DNA from: Prochlorococcus marinus str. GP2
GTDB lineage: Bacteria; Cyanobacteriota; Cyanobacteriia; PCC-6307; Cyanobiaceae
Reading direction: 5' to 3'
Assembly (NCBI RefSeq): GCF_000759885.1
Contig: NZ_JNAH01000003.1
Location: 1-64,000, forward strand
DNA: 64,000 nucleotides
Shown here in pieces: positions 39,568-48,272 of the stretch; positions within the stretch are counted from its first letter, which is position 1, and each line of letters opens with the position of its first letter. The translations under genes were made by a program, and so were the position numbers. The notes beneath the pieces were generated by a model, which did not search any database, was not told where the DNA came from, and was given only the letters and a program-made list of their open reading frames with translations.

Positions 39568-40677
39568 TTAAATCGCAAATCTATCTAAACTAAATTTTTC
39601 TAAAAAGCTTTTTTCTATTTCTTTGAGATTTTTATTTTGAACTATTTTTAAAAGAAGATCACTTGTTATTGCAGAAAATAAAACCCCATTTCTGTAATGT
39701 CCTGTAGCTATAAAAAGATTTTCAATTTTTGATTTTCCAATTATTGGTTTTAGATCTGGTGTGCAAGGTCTAAATCCCCACCAATGTTCCATTTGAGGCC
39801 AATTAATAGCTTCTGGCAATAAGGATCGAATGCCTTCTTGCAGTTGTTTTATTCCATTAGGAGTATTACCCTGATTAAATTTTGAATCTTTTTCAACTGT
39901 CGCTCCAACTATGATAAGTCCATCATCACGGGGAACTAGATAAGTTTTTGGACCAAAAATAACTCTTTTCAAAAAATTTGTTGGACCTTGTATTGATAGC
40001 ATTTGTCCTTTTACAGGAAAGACTGGAATCTTATTAAAAATTTTTTTACTCCAAGCACCGCTGCATATAATTGCTTTTTCGCAGTTAATTTTTTTTATTT
40101 CCCCAGTGGCACATAAAACTGTTGCACCTGTAATTTTGTTTTTTTCGAATGTCAGATCCTTTACTTCTGATCCCTCATGAAATTCGACTTCATGCAAGGA
40201 GCATGCTCTCTCAAGAGCACGCATCAGTCTTCTTCGGTTATCTATTTGACCATCTTGTTCAAAAAGCAAACCATATTTCCAAATAGAATTCATTCCCTTA
40301 ATTTCTGTTTGAAGATCTTTGTGATTTAAATATTTTCCATATTCATAAGTTGGAAACTCTTCAAGATCTTTTTTGTTTTTAAAAGGAACTACTATGCCAC
40401 ATTTTTTTAAACCGCATTTAATATTACTATCTTGTTCAATACTTTTTATCCACTTTGGAATAAGATTTTGACTTTCTTGGCCAAATTTTAGTAATTCATC
40501 TTCGAGCCCTTCGGCATGACTAGCTAACATTCCTGCAGCAACAAATCCAGCTGATTCATTTCTGTTTTTGCTTAAAACTAAAACTTTGTAGTTATTTCTA
40601 GAAAATTCATAAGCAATAGATAAACCTAAAAGTCCACCTCCAATGATTAATATTGAATTTTTGGTTTCTTGTGCCAT
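39568..40677 (-). CDS. thiO: Glycine oxidase ThiO-like FAD protein
   Basis: FAD-dependent amine oxidase that makes dehydroglycine for the thiamine thiazole ring. The dinucleotide-binding motif is IIGGGLLGLSIAYEFSRNNY at residues 11-30. A second conserved block is IICSGAWSKKIF near 203, with the C-terminal FRPCTPDLKPIIG and ATGHYRNGVLFS typical of ThiO/DadA. A general D-amino-acid dehydrogenase is the alternative; the YRNG block and length favour ThiO. thiL is also present in the window, at 13048. Confidence 0.86.
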   Translation of the reverse strand: MAQETKNSILIIGGGLLGLSIAYEFSRNNYKVLVLSKNRNESAGFVAAGMLASHAEGLEDELLKFGQESQNLIPKWIKSIEQDSNIKCGLKKCGIVVPFKNKKDLEEFPTYEYGKYLNHKDLQTEIKGMNSIWKYGLLFEQDGQIDNRRRLMRALERACSLHEVEFHEGSEVKDLTFEKNKITGATVLCATGEIKKINCEKAIICSGAWSKKIFNKIPVFPVKGQMLSIQGPTNFLKRVIFGPKTYLVPRDDGLIIVGATVEKDSKFNQGNTPNGIKQLQEGIRSLLPEAINWPQMEHWWGFRPCTPDLKPIIGKSKIENLFIATGHYRNGVLFSAITSDLLLKIVQNKNLKEIEKSFLEKFSLDRFAI

Positions 40678-40756
40678 TTAAAAATTAATATTTTTATTTG
40701 TGTTTTGGTCCTCTTTTCCTTTATATCCAATAATATTAATAAAGAGACTTTTAATA

Positions 40757-42229
40757 ATGAACAATTTGGAATCTTGGGAAGCTGTGATTGGTTTGGAAAC
40801 TCATGTACAGCTTAATACGAAAAGTAAAATATTCACATCTGCGTCAACAGCTTTTGGTGATGCACCTAATACCCATATAGATCCTGTAGTTTGTGGGTTA
40901 CCAGGAACTCTTCCAGTTCTGAATGAGACTGTTCTTGAGTATGCTGTAAAAACTTCGTTAGCATTAAATTTAAACGTTGCAGAACATTGTAAATTTGATA
41001 GAAAACAATATTTTTATCCTGATCTTCCTAAAAATTATCAAATTTCACAATTTGATGAGCCACTAGCTGAAAATGGTTGGTTAGAGGTTGAAATAATTGA
41101 AAAGGACAAAGAACCTTATATCAAAAAAATTGGTATAGAAAGGCTACATATGGAAGAAGACGCCGGAAAACTAGTCCATTCAGGAAGTGATAGATTAGCT
41201 GGCTCTAAGTATTCTTTAGTTGATTACAATCGTGCCGGAATAGCACTTTGTGAGATTGTAAGTAAACCAGATATTAGATCAGGTAAAGAGGCATCTGAAT
41301 ATGCTTCAGAGATTAGAAGAACAGTTAGATATCTAGGGGTATCTGACGGAAATATGCAAGAGGGTTCATTACGCTGCGATGTCAATATTTCAGTTAGAAA
41401 AGGACCTAATGCTCCTTTTGGTACCAAAGTGGAAATAAAAAATATGAATTCATTTTCTGCAATTCAAAAGGCTTGTGATTATGAAATAGCCAGACAAATA
41501 GAAGTTTATGAAAATGGAGGAAAAATTTTCCAAGAAACAAGGTTATGGGATGAAGCTAAGCAATTAACGAAAAGTATGCGATTAAAAGAAGGTAGCAGTG
41601 ACTATAGATATTTTCCTGATCCTGACTTAGGTCCAATTGAAATAACAAAAGCCCAACAAGAAATATGGTTTAAAGAACTACCAGAATTACCTTCAAAGAA
41701 AAGATATAAATACGTAAGTCAATTTGGGTTGTCTGCATATGATGCAAGGGTAATTTCTGATGAAATAAGCATGGCAAACTTTTTTGAACAAACAGTAGCA
41801 AATGGTGCTGAGGCTAAACTAGCTTCTAATTGGGTAACAAGTGATATTGTGGGCTATTTAAAATCAAACAAACTAAGTTTTAGTGAATTAAAGCTTAGTC
41901 CTGAAAATCTTGCTGAAATGATCAACATGATTTCAAAAAATATAATTAGTGGAAAAATTGCAAAAGAAATTTTACCTGAACTTATTCAAAAAAATATTTC
42001 CCCGAAAAAATTAGTTGAAGAAAAAGGGTTGGCAATGATATCCGATTCTTCAAGTATTTCACCAATAATTGATGAACTTATAAATGAACATCCAAATGAA
42101 GTTCAAGCATTTAAAAATGGCAAAACTAAGTTACTTGGTTTTTTTGTTGGTCAACTTATGAAAAGAACAAAAGGTAAAGCAGACCCTAAACTTGCAAATA
42201 AACTTCTTATGGAAAAATTAAATAGCTAA
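40757..42229 (+). CDS. gatB: Aspartyl/glutamyl-tRNA(Asn/Gln) amidotransferase subunit B
   Basis: Part of GatCAB, which converts misacylated Glu-tRNA(Gln) to Gln-tRNA(Gln). I set the start at ATG 40757 (MNNLESWEAVIGLETHVQL), giving 490 residues, the family norm; a frame upstream to 40700 adds unconserved residues. Motifs are EAVIGLETHVQLNTKSKIF, FDRKQYFYPDLPKNYQISQ and the lower MRLKEGSSDYRYFPDPDL. A GatB/Yqey domain ends the protein. gatA and gatC are not in the window. Confidence 0.97.
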   Translation: MNNLESWEAVIGLETHVQLNTKSKIFTSASTAFGDAPNTHIDPVVCGLPGTLPVLNETVLEYAVKTSLALNLNVAEHCKFDRKQYFYPDLPKNYQISQFDEPLAENGWLEVEIIEKDKEPYIKKIGIERLHMEEDAGKLVHSGSDRLAGSKYSLVDYNRAGIALCEIVSKPDIRSGKEASEYASEIRRTVRYLGVSDGNMQEGSLRCDVNISVRKGPNAPFGTKVEIKNMNSFSAIQKACDYEIARQIEVYENGGKIFQETRLWDEAKQLTKSMRLKEGSSDYRYFPDPDLGPIEITKAQQEIWFKELPELPSKKRYKYVSQFGLSAYDARVISDEISMANFFEQTVANGAEAKLASNWVTSDIVGYLKSNKLSFSELKLSPENLAEMINMISKNIISGKIAKEILPELIQKNISPKKLVEEKGLAMISDSSSISPIIDELINEHPNEVQAFKNGKTKLLGFFVGQLMKRTKGKADPKLANKLLMEKLNS

Positions 42230-42232
42230 ATC

Positions 42233-42850
42233 TTAAAGAAGCTTTTTTATTGTATTGATCCATTTATTTTGATCATCCGAATTCTCTAAAATAATATCTG
42301 AGAATTTTCTTTTTTCTTCAAAACTTAATTGAAAATTTATCAATTCATATGCTTCTTTTTCGCTAATTTTATCTCTTGTGATAAGTCTGTTTTTTTGTAT
42401 TTCTTTAGGACATTTAACTAACCATATTTCAGTGCAAATATCTTCAAATTTTGCTTCAAACAATAATGGAATAACCAATACTATAGTTTGATTATTTCTG
42501 TATTGACTGCATTCTTCTATCATTCTTTCTTTAATTAAAGGGTGAAGTAGTTTTTCAATCCATTCCTTGCTTTCTGAATGTTTAAAAATAATGTTCCTTA
42601 AAATTTTTCTGTTTATTTCCCTTTCTGAATTGCTTTTATTATCAATAATTTTATTTCCAAAATAATCTAAAATTTTCTTATATCCATATGTGTTTGGTTT
42701 GATTAATTCTCTTGAAAAATGATCTGCATCTAATATTGGTATGTTTTTATGTTTTCTTATGTAATTAGTTATAGTTGTCTTCCCACTTGCAATACCTCCT
42801 GTTAAACCAATCCTTCTTTGGTTGTTTTTTAATTTTTGAAGAATATCCAT
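42233..42850 (-). CDS. coaE: Dephospho-CoA kinase
   Basis: Final step of coenzyme A synthesis. P-loop GLTGGIASGKTT at residues 18-29, DADHFSRELI near 41, and the VIPLLFEAKFEDICTEIWLVKC block with the lid/nucleoside motif. The 205-residue length is typical. Convergent with gatB (three bases apart) and divergent from argJ. Confidence 0.94.
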   Translation of the reverse strand: MDILQKLKNNQRRIGLTGGIASGKTTITNYIRKHKNIPILDADHFSRELIKPNTYGYKKILDYFGNKIIDNKSNSEREINRKILRNIIFKHSESKEWIEKLLHPLIKERMIEECSQYRNNQTIVLVIPLLFEAKFEDICTEIWLVKCPKEIQKNRLITRDKISEKEAYELINFQLSFEEKRKFSDIILENSDDQNKWINTIKKLL

Positions 42851-42926
42851 ATAATTAATAATAATCTAATTACTTAGTTTCTTTAGTTTTAAAGAGTAGT
42901 TAGTATGAATTAAAATACCAAAAAGT

Positions 42927-44165
42927 TTGAGCCAGTTAGATTCCAATTGGTCGTTTGTTGATGACAGTAAGGTAACACCCAAGGGGTTTCTTTTTGCTGG
43001 GATATCTGCTGGTTTAAAAGCTTCTAATAAAAAAGATTTAGCACTAATACTCGCTCCAGAAGGAAGTATTTTTAGTGGAATGTTTACCCAGTCAATTGTT
43101 CGAGCTTCTTGTGTGGATATTTGTGAGGAAAGGATTAAAACAACTTCAGGTTTTGTAAGAGCAATACTAATTAATTCTGGTCAAGCAAATGCTTGTACAG
43201 GAAATCTTGGTATTCAACATTTTCAAATTGCTACAGGAAAGATTGCGGAACTTTTAGGAATAAAAGAAGAAGAAGTTTTAATGTGCTCAACTGGTGTAAT
43301 TGGTGTCCCAATACAAATAAATGATTTAGTAAAAAATTTACCGAATTTAGTTAGTGATTTAAAGGGTAATAATTTTGCAAATGCAGCAGAAGCAATTTTA
43401 ACTACTGATTTGACTTTGAAAAAAGTGTCAATAGAGACGATTATTCAAGGTAGAAAAATAAAAATAGCAGGATTTGCAAAAGGTTCAGGAATGATTTACC
43501 CCAACATGGCTACAATGCTTGCTTTTCTAACCTGTGATGTGGGTATTCAAAAAGAAGAATGGGACAAAATGATTGCTATTGCGGTTCAAAAATCTTTTAA
43601 TGCAATATCAGTTGATGGAGAGACAAGCACAAATGATTCTTTTGTTGGAATAAATGCAGGAGAGAAAATTGAAAAAAGGTTTTTTCCAATTATCCAACAA
43701 GGGATTGATATTGTATGTCAGAACTTGGCAAAAAATATTGCAAGGGATGGAGAGGGAGCAAATTGTTTATTAGAAGTTTTGGTTCAAGGAGCAAAAAATA
43801 CAGATGATGCAATTATGATCGCGAAATCTATTTGTAATTCTGCTTTGGTAAAAACTGCGATACATGGTTGTGATCCAAATTGGGGACGAATCATTTCTGC
43901 TGCAGGTAATTCTGGAGTTAAATTTAATTTAAATGACGTTGACTTGTATATAGGAAACGCCCACATTTTGGAAAAAGGCAAGTTAAATAAATATGATCCA
44001 CAAAAAGTCACAGACTATATTAAGTCCAGAATGAAAGGTAGATATTTGGTAGATGATATTGTAAAAATTATGATTAATCTAAATTCAGGCGAATCGAAAG
44101 GCACAGCTTGGGGGTGCGATCTTTCTAAAAAATATGTTGAAATAAATAGCGAATATACTACTTAA
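42927..44165 (+). CDS. argJ: Bifunctional ornithine acetyltransferase/N-acetylglutamate synthase
   Basis: Recycles the acetyl group in arginine synthesis. Autocleavage occurs before the threonine in MATMLAF (T196), with the oxyanion-hole-forming STGVIG block near residue 120 and the SVDGETSTND motif downstream. The C-terminal GCDPNWGRIISAAGNSG block is intact. The start is TTG at 42927 and the length 412 is normal. It overlaps the convergent small membrane protein gene by 8 bases. Confidence 0.96.
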   Translation: MSQLDSNWSFVDDSKVTPKGFLFAGISAGLKASNKKDLALILAPEGSIFSGMFTQSIVRASCVDICEERIKTTSGFVRAILINSGQANACTGNLGIQHFQIATGKIAELLGIKEEEVLMCSTGVIGVPIQINDLVKNLPNLVSDLKGNNFANAAEAILTTDLTLKKVSIETIIQGRKIKIAGFAKGSGMIYPNMATMLAFLTCDVGIQKEEWDKMIAIAVQKSFNAISVDGETSTNDSFVGINAGEKIEKRFFPIIQQGIDIVCQNLAKNIARDGEGANCLLEVLVQGAKNTDDAIMIAKSICNSALVKTAIHGCDPNWGRIISAAGNSGVKFNLNDVDLYIGNAHILEKGKLNKYDPQKVTDYIKSRMKGRYLVDDIVKIMINLNSGESKGTAWGCDLSKKYVEINSEYTT

Positions 44166-44400
44166 GTTTTAGTAAATCTAATGGTAGATATTCATTTATA
44201 TATAGAAACAGTATTGTTAAAGTTCCAATTACAGAGCCTATAAAACCTCCAAAAAAATTAACTAATAATCCAGATTGTCTAATTATTGCTTCTTCTTTTT
44301 TTTCTTCTTCAAAATTAGGAGAATCAACTACTTTTAAGCGCTTATTGGTTGTTGGTTGTTTAAGTTGTTGGTGTCGGATGAGGGCTTCGAAATCAGGCAT
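44158..44400 (-). CDS. Small membrane-anchored hypothetical protein overlapping parA
   Basis: 80 residues from ATG 44400 (MPDFEALIRHQQLKQ); an ATG at 44424 in the same frame is possible but less likely. A charged N-terminal half (about 1-42) precedes one membrane segment (LLVNFFGGFIGSVIGTLTILFLYI, split by glycines). The first 67 bases overlap the ParA gene in another frame, so translation is probably coupled. The function is unknown; a membrane partner for the ATPase is a plausible guess only. Confidence 0.6.
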   Translation of the reverse strand: MPDFEALIRHQQLKQPTTNKRLKVVDSPNFEEEKKEEAIIRQSGLLVNFFGGFIGSVIGTLTILFLYINEYLPLDLLKLK

Positions 44401-45005
44401 GGAATTTGTGAGGCAATTGAACAATAAGCAGACCAGCCCGTCATTCGACGAGGATCTGATCTACCTAAATCGTCTACAGCTTCAAATACAGCATTGCCGG
44501 AGGCTTCTGCTTTATCAAATGCTGAGAGTAAGGGTATAAATGTATCAAAAACATATAAACCAAAATTTTCTAGAGCTGCTTTGGCTTGTTGCGCTGCTTT
44601 TTGCTGTCTAAAATCAACTTTTACTATTACTACAGCATGGTTAACTTTTAAGTTGCTTAATAAATTAGCTAGTTCAACAGTTAATTCTACTGATCTTGCT
44701 TTTGCAGTTGTAGGTAAGATAACTAAATCTGAACCATACGCTAAGTGTTTAAGTTCTTCTTGATCACTGCTAGCTTGGCCATCAGTTATTACAATTTCTG
44801 ATGATCTTGATGCTTTAGCAGCTGAATTGACGGGGAAAACTGGAAATGGAAGGTTGCCTCTTGATGCGTATGCTAAAGCAGATCTATTCTTGTCGGCATC
44901 GACTATGCAAACTTTTTTACCTTCAGAATGCCAAACACTTGCAAGGTGAATACTTGTACAGGTCTTGGCCACCCCCCCTTTTTGTCCGCAAACGGTAATG
45001 AACAA
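44334..45005 (-). CDS. ParA/MinD-type ATPase, orphan
   Basis: Deviant Walker A GQKGGVAKT at residues 7-15 (the lysine-rich version of ParA), then IVDADKN (residues 34-40), and ITDGQASSD in the place of Walker B. At 223 residues it is a short ParA with no N-terminal helix-turn-helix. No ParB follows; instead a small membrane-protein gene overlaps its 3' end. Roles such as positioning of a cell component are possible. Chromosome segregation is not shown, because ParB and parS are absent from this region. Confidence 0.85.
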   Translation of the reverse strand: MFITVCGQKGGVAKTCTSIHLASVWHSEGKKVCIVDADKNRSALAYASRGNLPFPVFPVNSAAKASRSSEIVITDGQASSDQEELKHLAYGSDLVILPTTAKARSVELTVELANLLSNLKVNHAVVIVKVDFRQQKAAQQAKAALENFGLYVFDTFIPLLSAFDKAEASGNAVFEAVDDLGRSDPRRMTGWSAYCSIASQIPCLISKPSSDTNNLNNQQPISA

Positions 45006-45155
45006 TTTTTTATTTTTATTTCTCTTACTTTGGAGAATAATTTCTTAATGTCAAGAGAAATTGATTTATAATGCTTTAAAACTTATTTTTTGAAATATTT
45101 TAAAGAAGTTAATATTTTTAGATAACCTTATAAAGTTCCTTATTTAAATTGGCTA

Positions 45156-46118
45156 GTGAAGAAAAGAATTGGATTAGGTACGTGGTCCTGGGGGAATAAG
45201 CTTTTCTGGAATTACCAATCTACAAATGACGATGATTTACGTGAGACATATGATGAAGCGTTACGAAGAGGTTTCGATCTAATTGATACTGCAGATTCTT
45301 ACGGTACTGGGAATCTTCAGGGTAGAAGTGAATTGTTGATAGGAAAATTTTTACTAAATACTCCTTCAGCAAAGAAAAAAAGAATTCAAATAGCAACCAA
45401 ACTTGCACCTTATCCCTGGAGAATAGGTAATAGAGGCTTCAATAAACCTTTTTTGAAAAGTTTAGAGAGACTTAATAACAAATTAGATATAGTGCAATTA
45501 CATTGGTCAACTGCAAAATACAATCCTTGGCAGGAATTAGGGCTGTTGAATAATCTTTGCGATTTAAAAGATGAAGGCTTTGATTTTCAAATAGGTTTAT
45601 CAAATATAGGCCCTAAAAGATTGATGAAATTAATTAATTTTTTAGCAAAAAGAGATCAGCACTTAAAGAGTGTTCAAATACAGTTTTCTTTGCTTGCTCC
45701 CGATTTAGGAAAACAATATCAGGTAAAAAAAATTTGCGACGAAAATAATATTGATTTCTTCGCTTATAGTCCTTTGTCCTTTGGAATACTTTGTATTGAT
45801 CCTGATAAAGAAGAAAATAAAGAAAAAAGTTTTATTCGTAATTCCTTATTTGAAAACTATAAAAAACCAACATATGAATTGCGGAGGTGTCTAAAAAGAA
45901 TTGCGCATCAAAGATCAGTTTCCCAAGCGCAAGTAGCAATTAATTGGTGTTGTTATCAAGGAACTATTCCATTAGTTGGAATGCGAAAAAAATCTCAAGT
46001 TATAGATATATCTAATGTATTTAATTGGAATTTAAAAAAAAATGAATTTAAAGTACTACAGGAGGTTTCACAAAAATGTTTAAAAAAAATGCCGAAAAAT
46101 CCTTTTTCGAGTAATTAA
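45156..46118 (+). CDS. Aldo/keto reductase
   Basis: TIM-barrel NADPH oxidoreductase. The N-terminal GLGTWSWGNKLFW, the catalytic D44/Y49 pair in LIDTADSYG, the later lysine in IQIATKLAPYPW and the histidine in VQLHWS make up the AKR tetrad. NADP-binding residues follow in the C-terminal QVAINWCCYQGTIPLVGMRK. The start is GTG at 45156. The substrate is unknown; such proteins in cyanobacteria are often general carbonyl reductases. Confidence 0.9.
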   Translation: MKKRIGLGTWSWGNKLFWNYQSTNDDDLRETYDEALRRGFDLIDTADSYGTGNLQGRSELLIGKFLLNTPSAKKKRIQIATKLAPYPWRIGNRGFNKPFLKSLERLNNKLDIVQLHWSTAKYNPWQELGLLNNLCDLKDEGFDFQIGLSNIGPKRLMKLINFLAKRDQHLKSVQIQFSLLAPDLGKQYQVKKICDENNIDFFAYSPLSFGILCIDPDKEENKEKSFIRNSLFENYKKPTYELRRCLKRIAHQRSVSQAQVAINWCCYQGTIPLVGMRKKSQVIDISNVFNWNLKKNEFKVLQEVSQKCLKKMPKNPFSSN

Positions 46119-46126
46119 TTAAATTT

Positions 46127-46264
46127 TTAGCTAGCTATGTTCTTATTTTTTTTGATTTGACAACCACTATTCCATAGTTCATTGGGAAATTTTTCACCAG
46201 TGAATCTAATAACTTTTGGTTTGAGATTTATTATCAAGTCATTTAGTTTTTTATTAGATTCCAT
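46127..46264 (-). CDS. Small ORF of 45 residues downstream of the tmRNA
   Basis: Reads from ATG at 46264 to TAA at 46129-46127 on the minus strand: basic N terminus, then LIINLKPKVIRFTGEKFPNELWNSGC and a Lys-rich tail. Balanced composition (one Trp, one Cys, several Gly/Pro) is unlike random AT-rich translation. It lies between the aldo/keto reductase end and the tmRNA on the tmRNA strand. No family recognised. Confidence 0.5.
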   Translation of the reverse strand: MESNKKLNDLIINLKPKVIRFTGEKFPNELWNSGCQIKKNKNIAS

Positions 46265-46418
46265 TTTGCAAGATTGGATTTCTTAATAAGATAAATTAAT
46301 TTAAAACTTATCTTCTCAGTATTTATACCTATAAAATTAAAAAAATTCTTTTTAATACAAGTAATTGCAGCAATATTTACACTCTCATAAATTATCCACT
46401 ACAACTTCTTAGTTATTT

Positions 46419-46443
46419 AAAAAGTGGAGTCCTTCCAGACTCC
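46419..46443 (-). terminator. Terminator hairpin at the end of the tmRNA gene
   Basis: Stem GGAGTC/GACTCC with a six-base loop is followed by A-C and a run of five T on the minus strand. Could also be read as the 3'-terminal stem of the coding piece before trimming. Confidence 0.6.
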
Positions 46444-46491
46444 TCGTATCATTTGGTTGATAAGGCTGATATAACCCCATCTCCTTTAGGA

Positions 46492-46542
46492 TCAAGCAGC
46501 AACTGGTGCTGTTTGACGGGAGAAACTAACGATTTTGTTAGC
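46492..46542 (-). other. tmRNA tag reading frame
   Basis: GCT to TGA, 16 residues: ANKIVSFSRQTAPVAA. The resume codon is GCT. The hydrophobic Ala-Ala end marks proteins for Clp-type proteolysis. The peptide matches the known picocyanobacterial pattern. Confidence 0.93.
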
Positions 46543-46685
46543 ATTTGTGTTTTTGCTCTAACCGAGCCGGCTTCAGTCACCTTCCTTATGCCCCGTCGAA
46601 ACCATTACAACCCCAAATAGTGGAGTTGAGCGGAATCGAACCGCTGTCCGAAACATCGGTTGAGATCACCTAGTCCAATTGGACA

Positions 46686-46691
46686 TTTATA
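46686..46691 (-). promoter_or_regulatory. Candidate -10 element of the tmRNA
   Basis: TATAAA on the minus strand, just before the GTCCAATTGGAC palindrome (46673-46684) that would open the acceptor piece. No convincing -35 is seen. Tentative. Confidence 0.3.
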
Positions 46692-46744
46692 TTCTGACAG
46701 GCAAAATGGTTATTGAATAGTTTTTTTACTAAGTTTTATCGTAT

Positions 46745-47869
46745 ATGAATGTAGTGGCATCATCTCCGGAGGGACTAGAGAAATCTTTAGCAGAAGAAAT
46801 TTCAAATTTAGGCGGCTTTAATATTAATACTTATAAAAGATTTATTAATTTTGAATGTGATTTTGAAACTTTTTATAGAGTTCATTTCTATTCCAGATTA
46901 GCTTTTCGTTTTTATAGAGAAATTGCAAGTTTTAATTGCTATGATAAGCAATCTTTATATGCGGGGGTTAGAGATTCATTTGATTGGTTAAATTGGTTGC
47001 ACTTTGATAAAACTTTTAATGTTCAAGTAACTGGGAGAACATCTTCTTTAAGTCATACTCATTTCACAGCTCTTGAAGTAAAAAATTCTATAACAGATTT
47101 GCAACAGACAGTTTGGAATAAAAGATCAAATATTGCTCTAGATAATCCTGATTTTATAATTCATTTGCATCTAAATAATAATAAAGCAATTCTTAGTCTT
47201 CAAAGCAGCGTAGAAAGCTTACACAAAAGAGGCTATAGACCCGCAATTGGAAATGCTCCATTAAAAGAAAATTTAGCTTCTGGATTGATAAATATGACTC
47301 AATGGAATGGCAAAGTTCCATTAATAGATTTTATGTGTGGCTCGGGTACTTTTTTAATTGAGGCAGTCAACCAATTTCTTGGAGTTCCCATAAATATTGA
47401 TCAAGTATATCTTTTTGAAAATTGGTTGGACTTTAGGAAAGATATCTATCTTAATGAAAAAAATAAGGCAAAAAATAAAATTATAAATTATGAAAAATTA
47501 CCAAAAATAATAGGGTGTGAAATTAATAAAAAGGTTTTTGAGCAGGCGAATGTAAACATATCATATGCTGGACTCGAAAATTATATTGAGCTTATAAATA
47601 ATGATTTTTTAGCACTCCAATTAAGTTGCACTCCTGGAATAATCATATGTAATCCTCCATACGGCAAAAAATTAGGCGATGAAAATGAATTGGTTTGTTT
47701 ATATGAACAAATGGGAATCTTCCTAAAGAACAATTTTTCAGGTTGGGAATTTTGGCTGCTAAGTGGAAATCCAAAACTAACAAAATATTTGAAAATGAAA
47801 TCTTCATTGAAAATTCCCGTTAGCAATGGGGGAATAGATTGTAGATGGATAAAGTACCTAATAAGGTAA
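46745..47869 (+). CDS. THUMP-domain class I RNA methyltransferase (RlmL/TrmN type)
   Basis: SAM-dependent methyltransferase for guanine N2 in rRNA or tRNA. The N-terminal THUMP domain (about residues 45-155) precedes a Rossmann methyltransferase with SAM motif DFMCGSGTF near 197 and catalytic NPPYGKKLG near 303. GCEIN near residue 257 is motif II. At 374 residues it is the single-domain RlmL-N or YpsC-like kind, not the long RlmKL fusion. Divergent from the tmRNA. Confidence 0.92.
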   Translation: MNVVASSPEGLEKSLAEEISNLGGFNINTYKRFINFECDFETFYRVHFYSRLAFRFYREIASFNCYDKQSLYAGVRDSFDWLNWLHFDKTFNVQVTGRTSSLSHTHFTALEVKNSITDLQQTVWNKRSNIALDNPDFIIHLHLNNNKAILSLQSSVESLHKRGYRPAIGNAPLKENLASGLINMTQWNGKVPLIDFMCGSGTFLIEAVNQFLGVPINIDQVYLFENWLDFRKDIYLNEKNKAKNKIINYEKLPKIIGCEINKKVFEQANVNISYAGLENYIELINNDFLALQLSCTPGIIICNPPYGKKLGDENELVCLYEQMGIFLKNNFSGWEFWLLSGNPKLTKYLKMKSSLKIPVSNGGIDCRWIKYLIR

Positions 47870-47870
47870 T

Positions 47871-48272
47871 TTATTTTTTGCCTAAAACTGCCTTTGTTGT
47901 CTTACCTAAACCCTCTAATGTTTGAGGAAGATAAGGTCCTTTAGCTAATTTTCCTCCAAGCTTCAAACTTAAGCCTGCAAGAAATAAATCGATAAATATT
48001 ATGAGTAATAAATTATATTCAATATTCCAGTTATTATATTTCGTTAGAAAAAGATAAAAAATAATATGGATGCAAATTAGTACTAATAATAATAATGTAC
48101 TGCCAATTGCCAAAAATATTCCACCACTAATTAATCTTCTTTTTTCTCTATCTACTTCTTGAAGAGCTATTCTTACATGCAAATCCATCACTGAACTTGC
48201 GATCGCTGAAATTCTCGAGGCGGTACTTGCAAAGTTTTTATTTTTTGGTTTTTCCATATTATTTTCTGCCAT
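47871..48272 (-). CDS. YqjE/holin-X-like membrane protein
   Basis: 133 residues: a cytoplasmic N-terminal helix (about 18-45), two membrane segments (about 48-75 and 86-108) and a basic C terminus. Resembles the phage-holin-like superfamily III or Actinobacterial holin-X (PF07332) proteins, of which E. coli YqjE is one. Their function is unclear despite the name. It overlaps the upstream YqjD-like gene by 14 bases; the two form an operon like yqjD-yqjE of E. coli. Confidence 0.75.
   Translation of the reverse strand: MAENNMEKPKNKNFASTASRISAIASSVMDLHVRIALQEVDREKRRLISGGIFLAIGSTLLLLVLICIHIIFYLFLTKYNNWNIEYNLLLIIFIDLFLAGLSLKLGGKLAKGPYLPQTLEGLGKTTKAVLGKK

Larger units (their letters stand above)
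46417..46684 (-). ncRNA. ssrA: tmRNA, circularly permuted two-piece form
   Basis: Rescues stalled ribosomes and tags their products. The order on the minus strand is permuted. First comes the acceptor piece (about 46684-46621), with its T-arm GGTTCGATTCC and 3' CAACTCC-A. A spacer follows, then the coding piece, beginning GGGGTTGTAATGGTTTCGAC at 46614. GGGGTTG pairs with CAACTCC to form the acceptor stem across the two pieces. The sequence after the discriminator is CTA, so CCA is not encoded. The tag reading frame (46542-46492) encodes ANKIVSFSRQTAPVAA. The 3' end is taken at the terminator hairpin. The piece ends are approximate. Confidence 0.95.
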
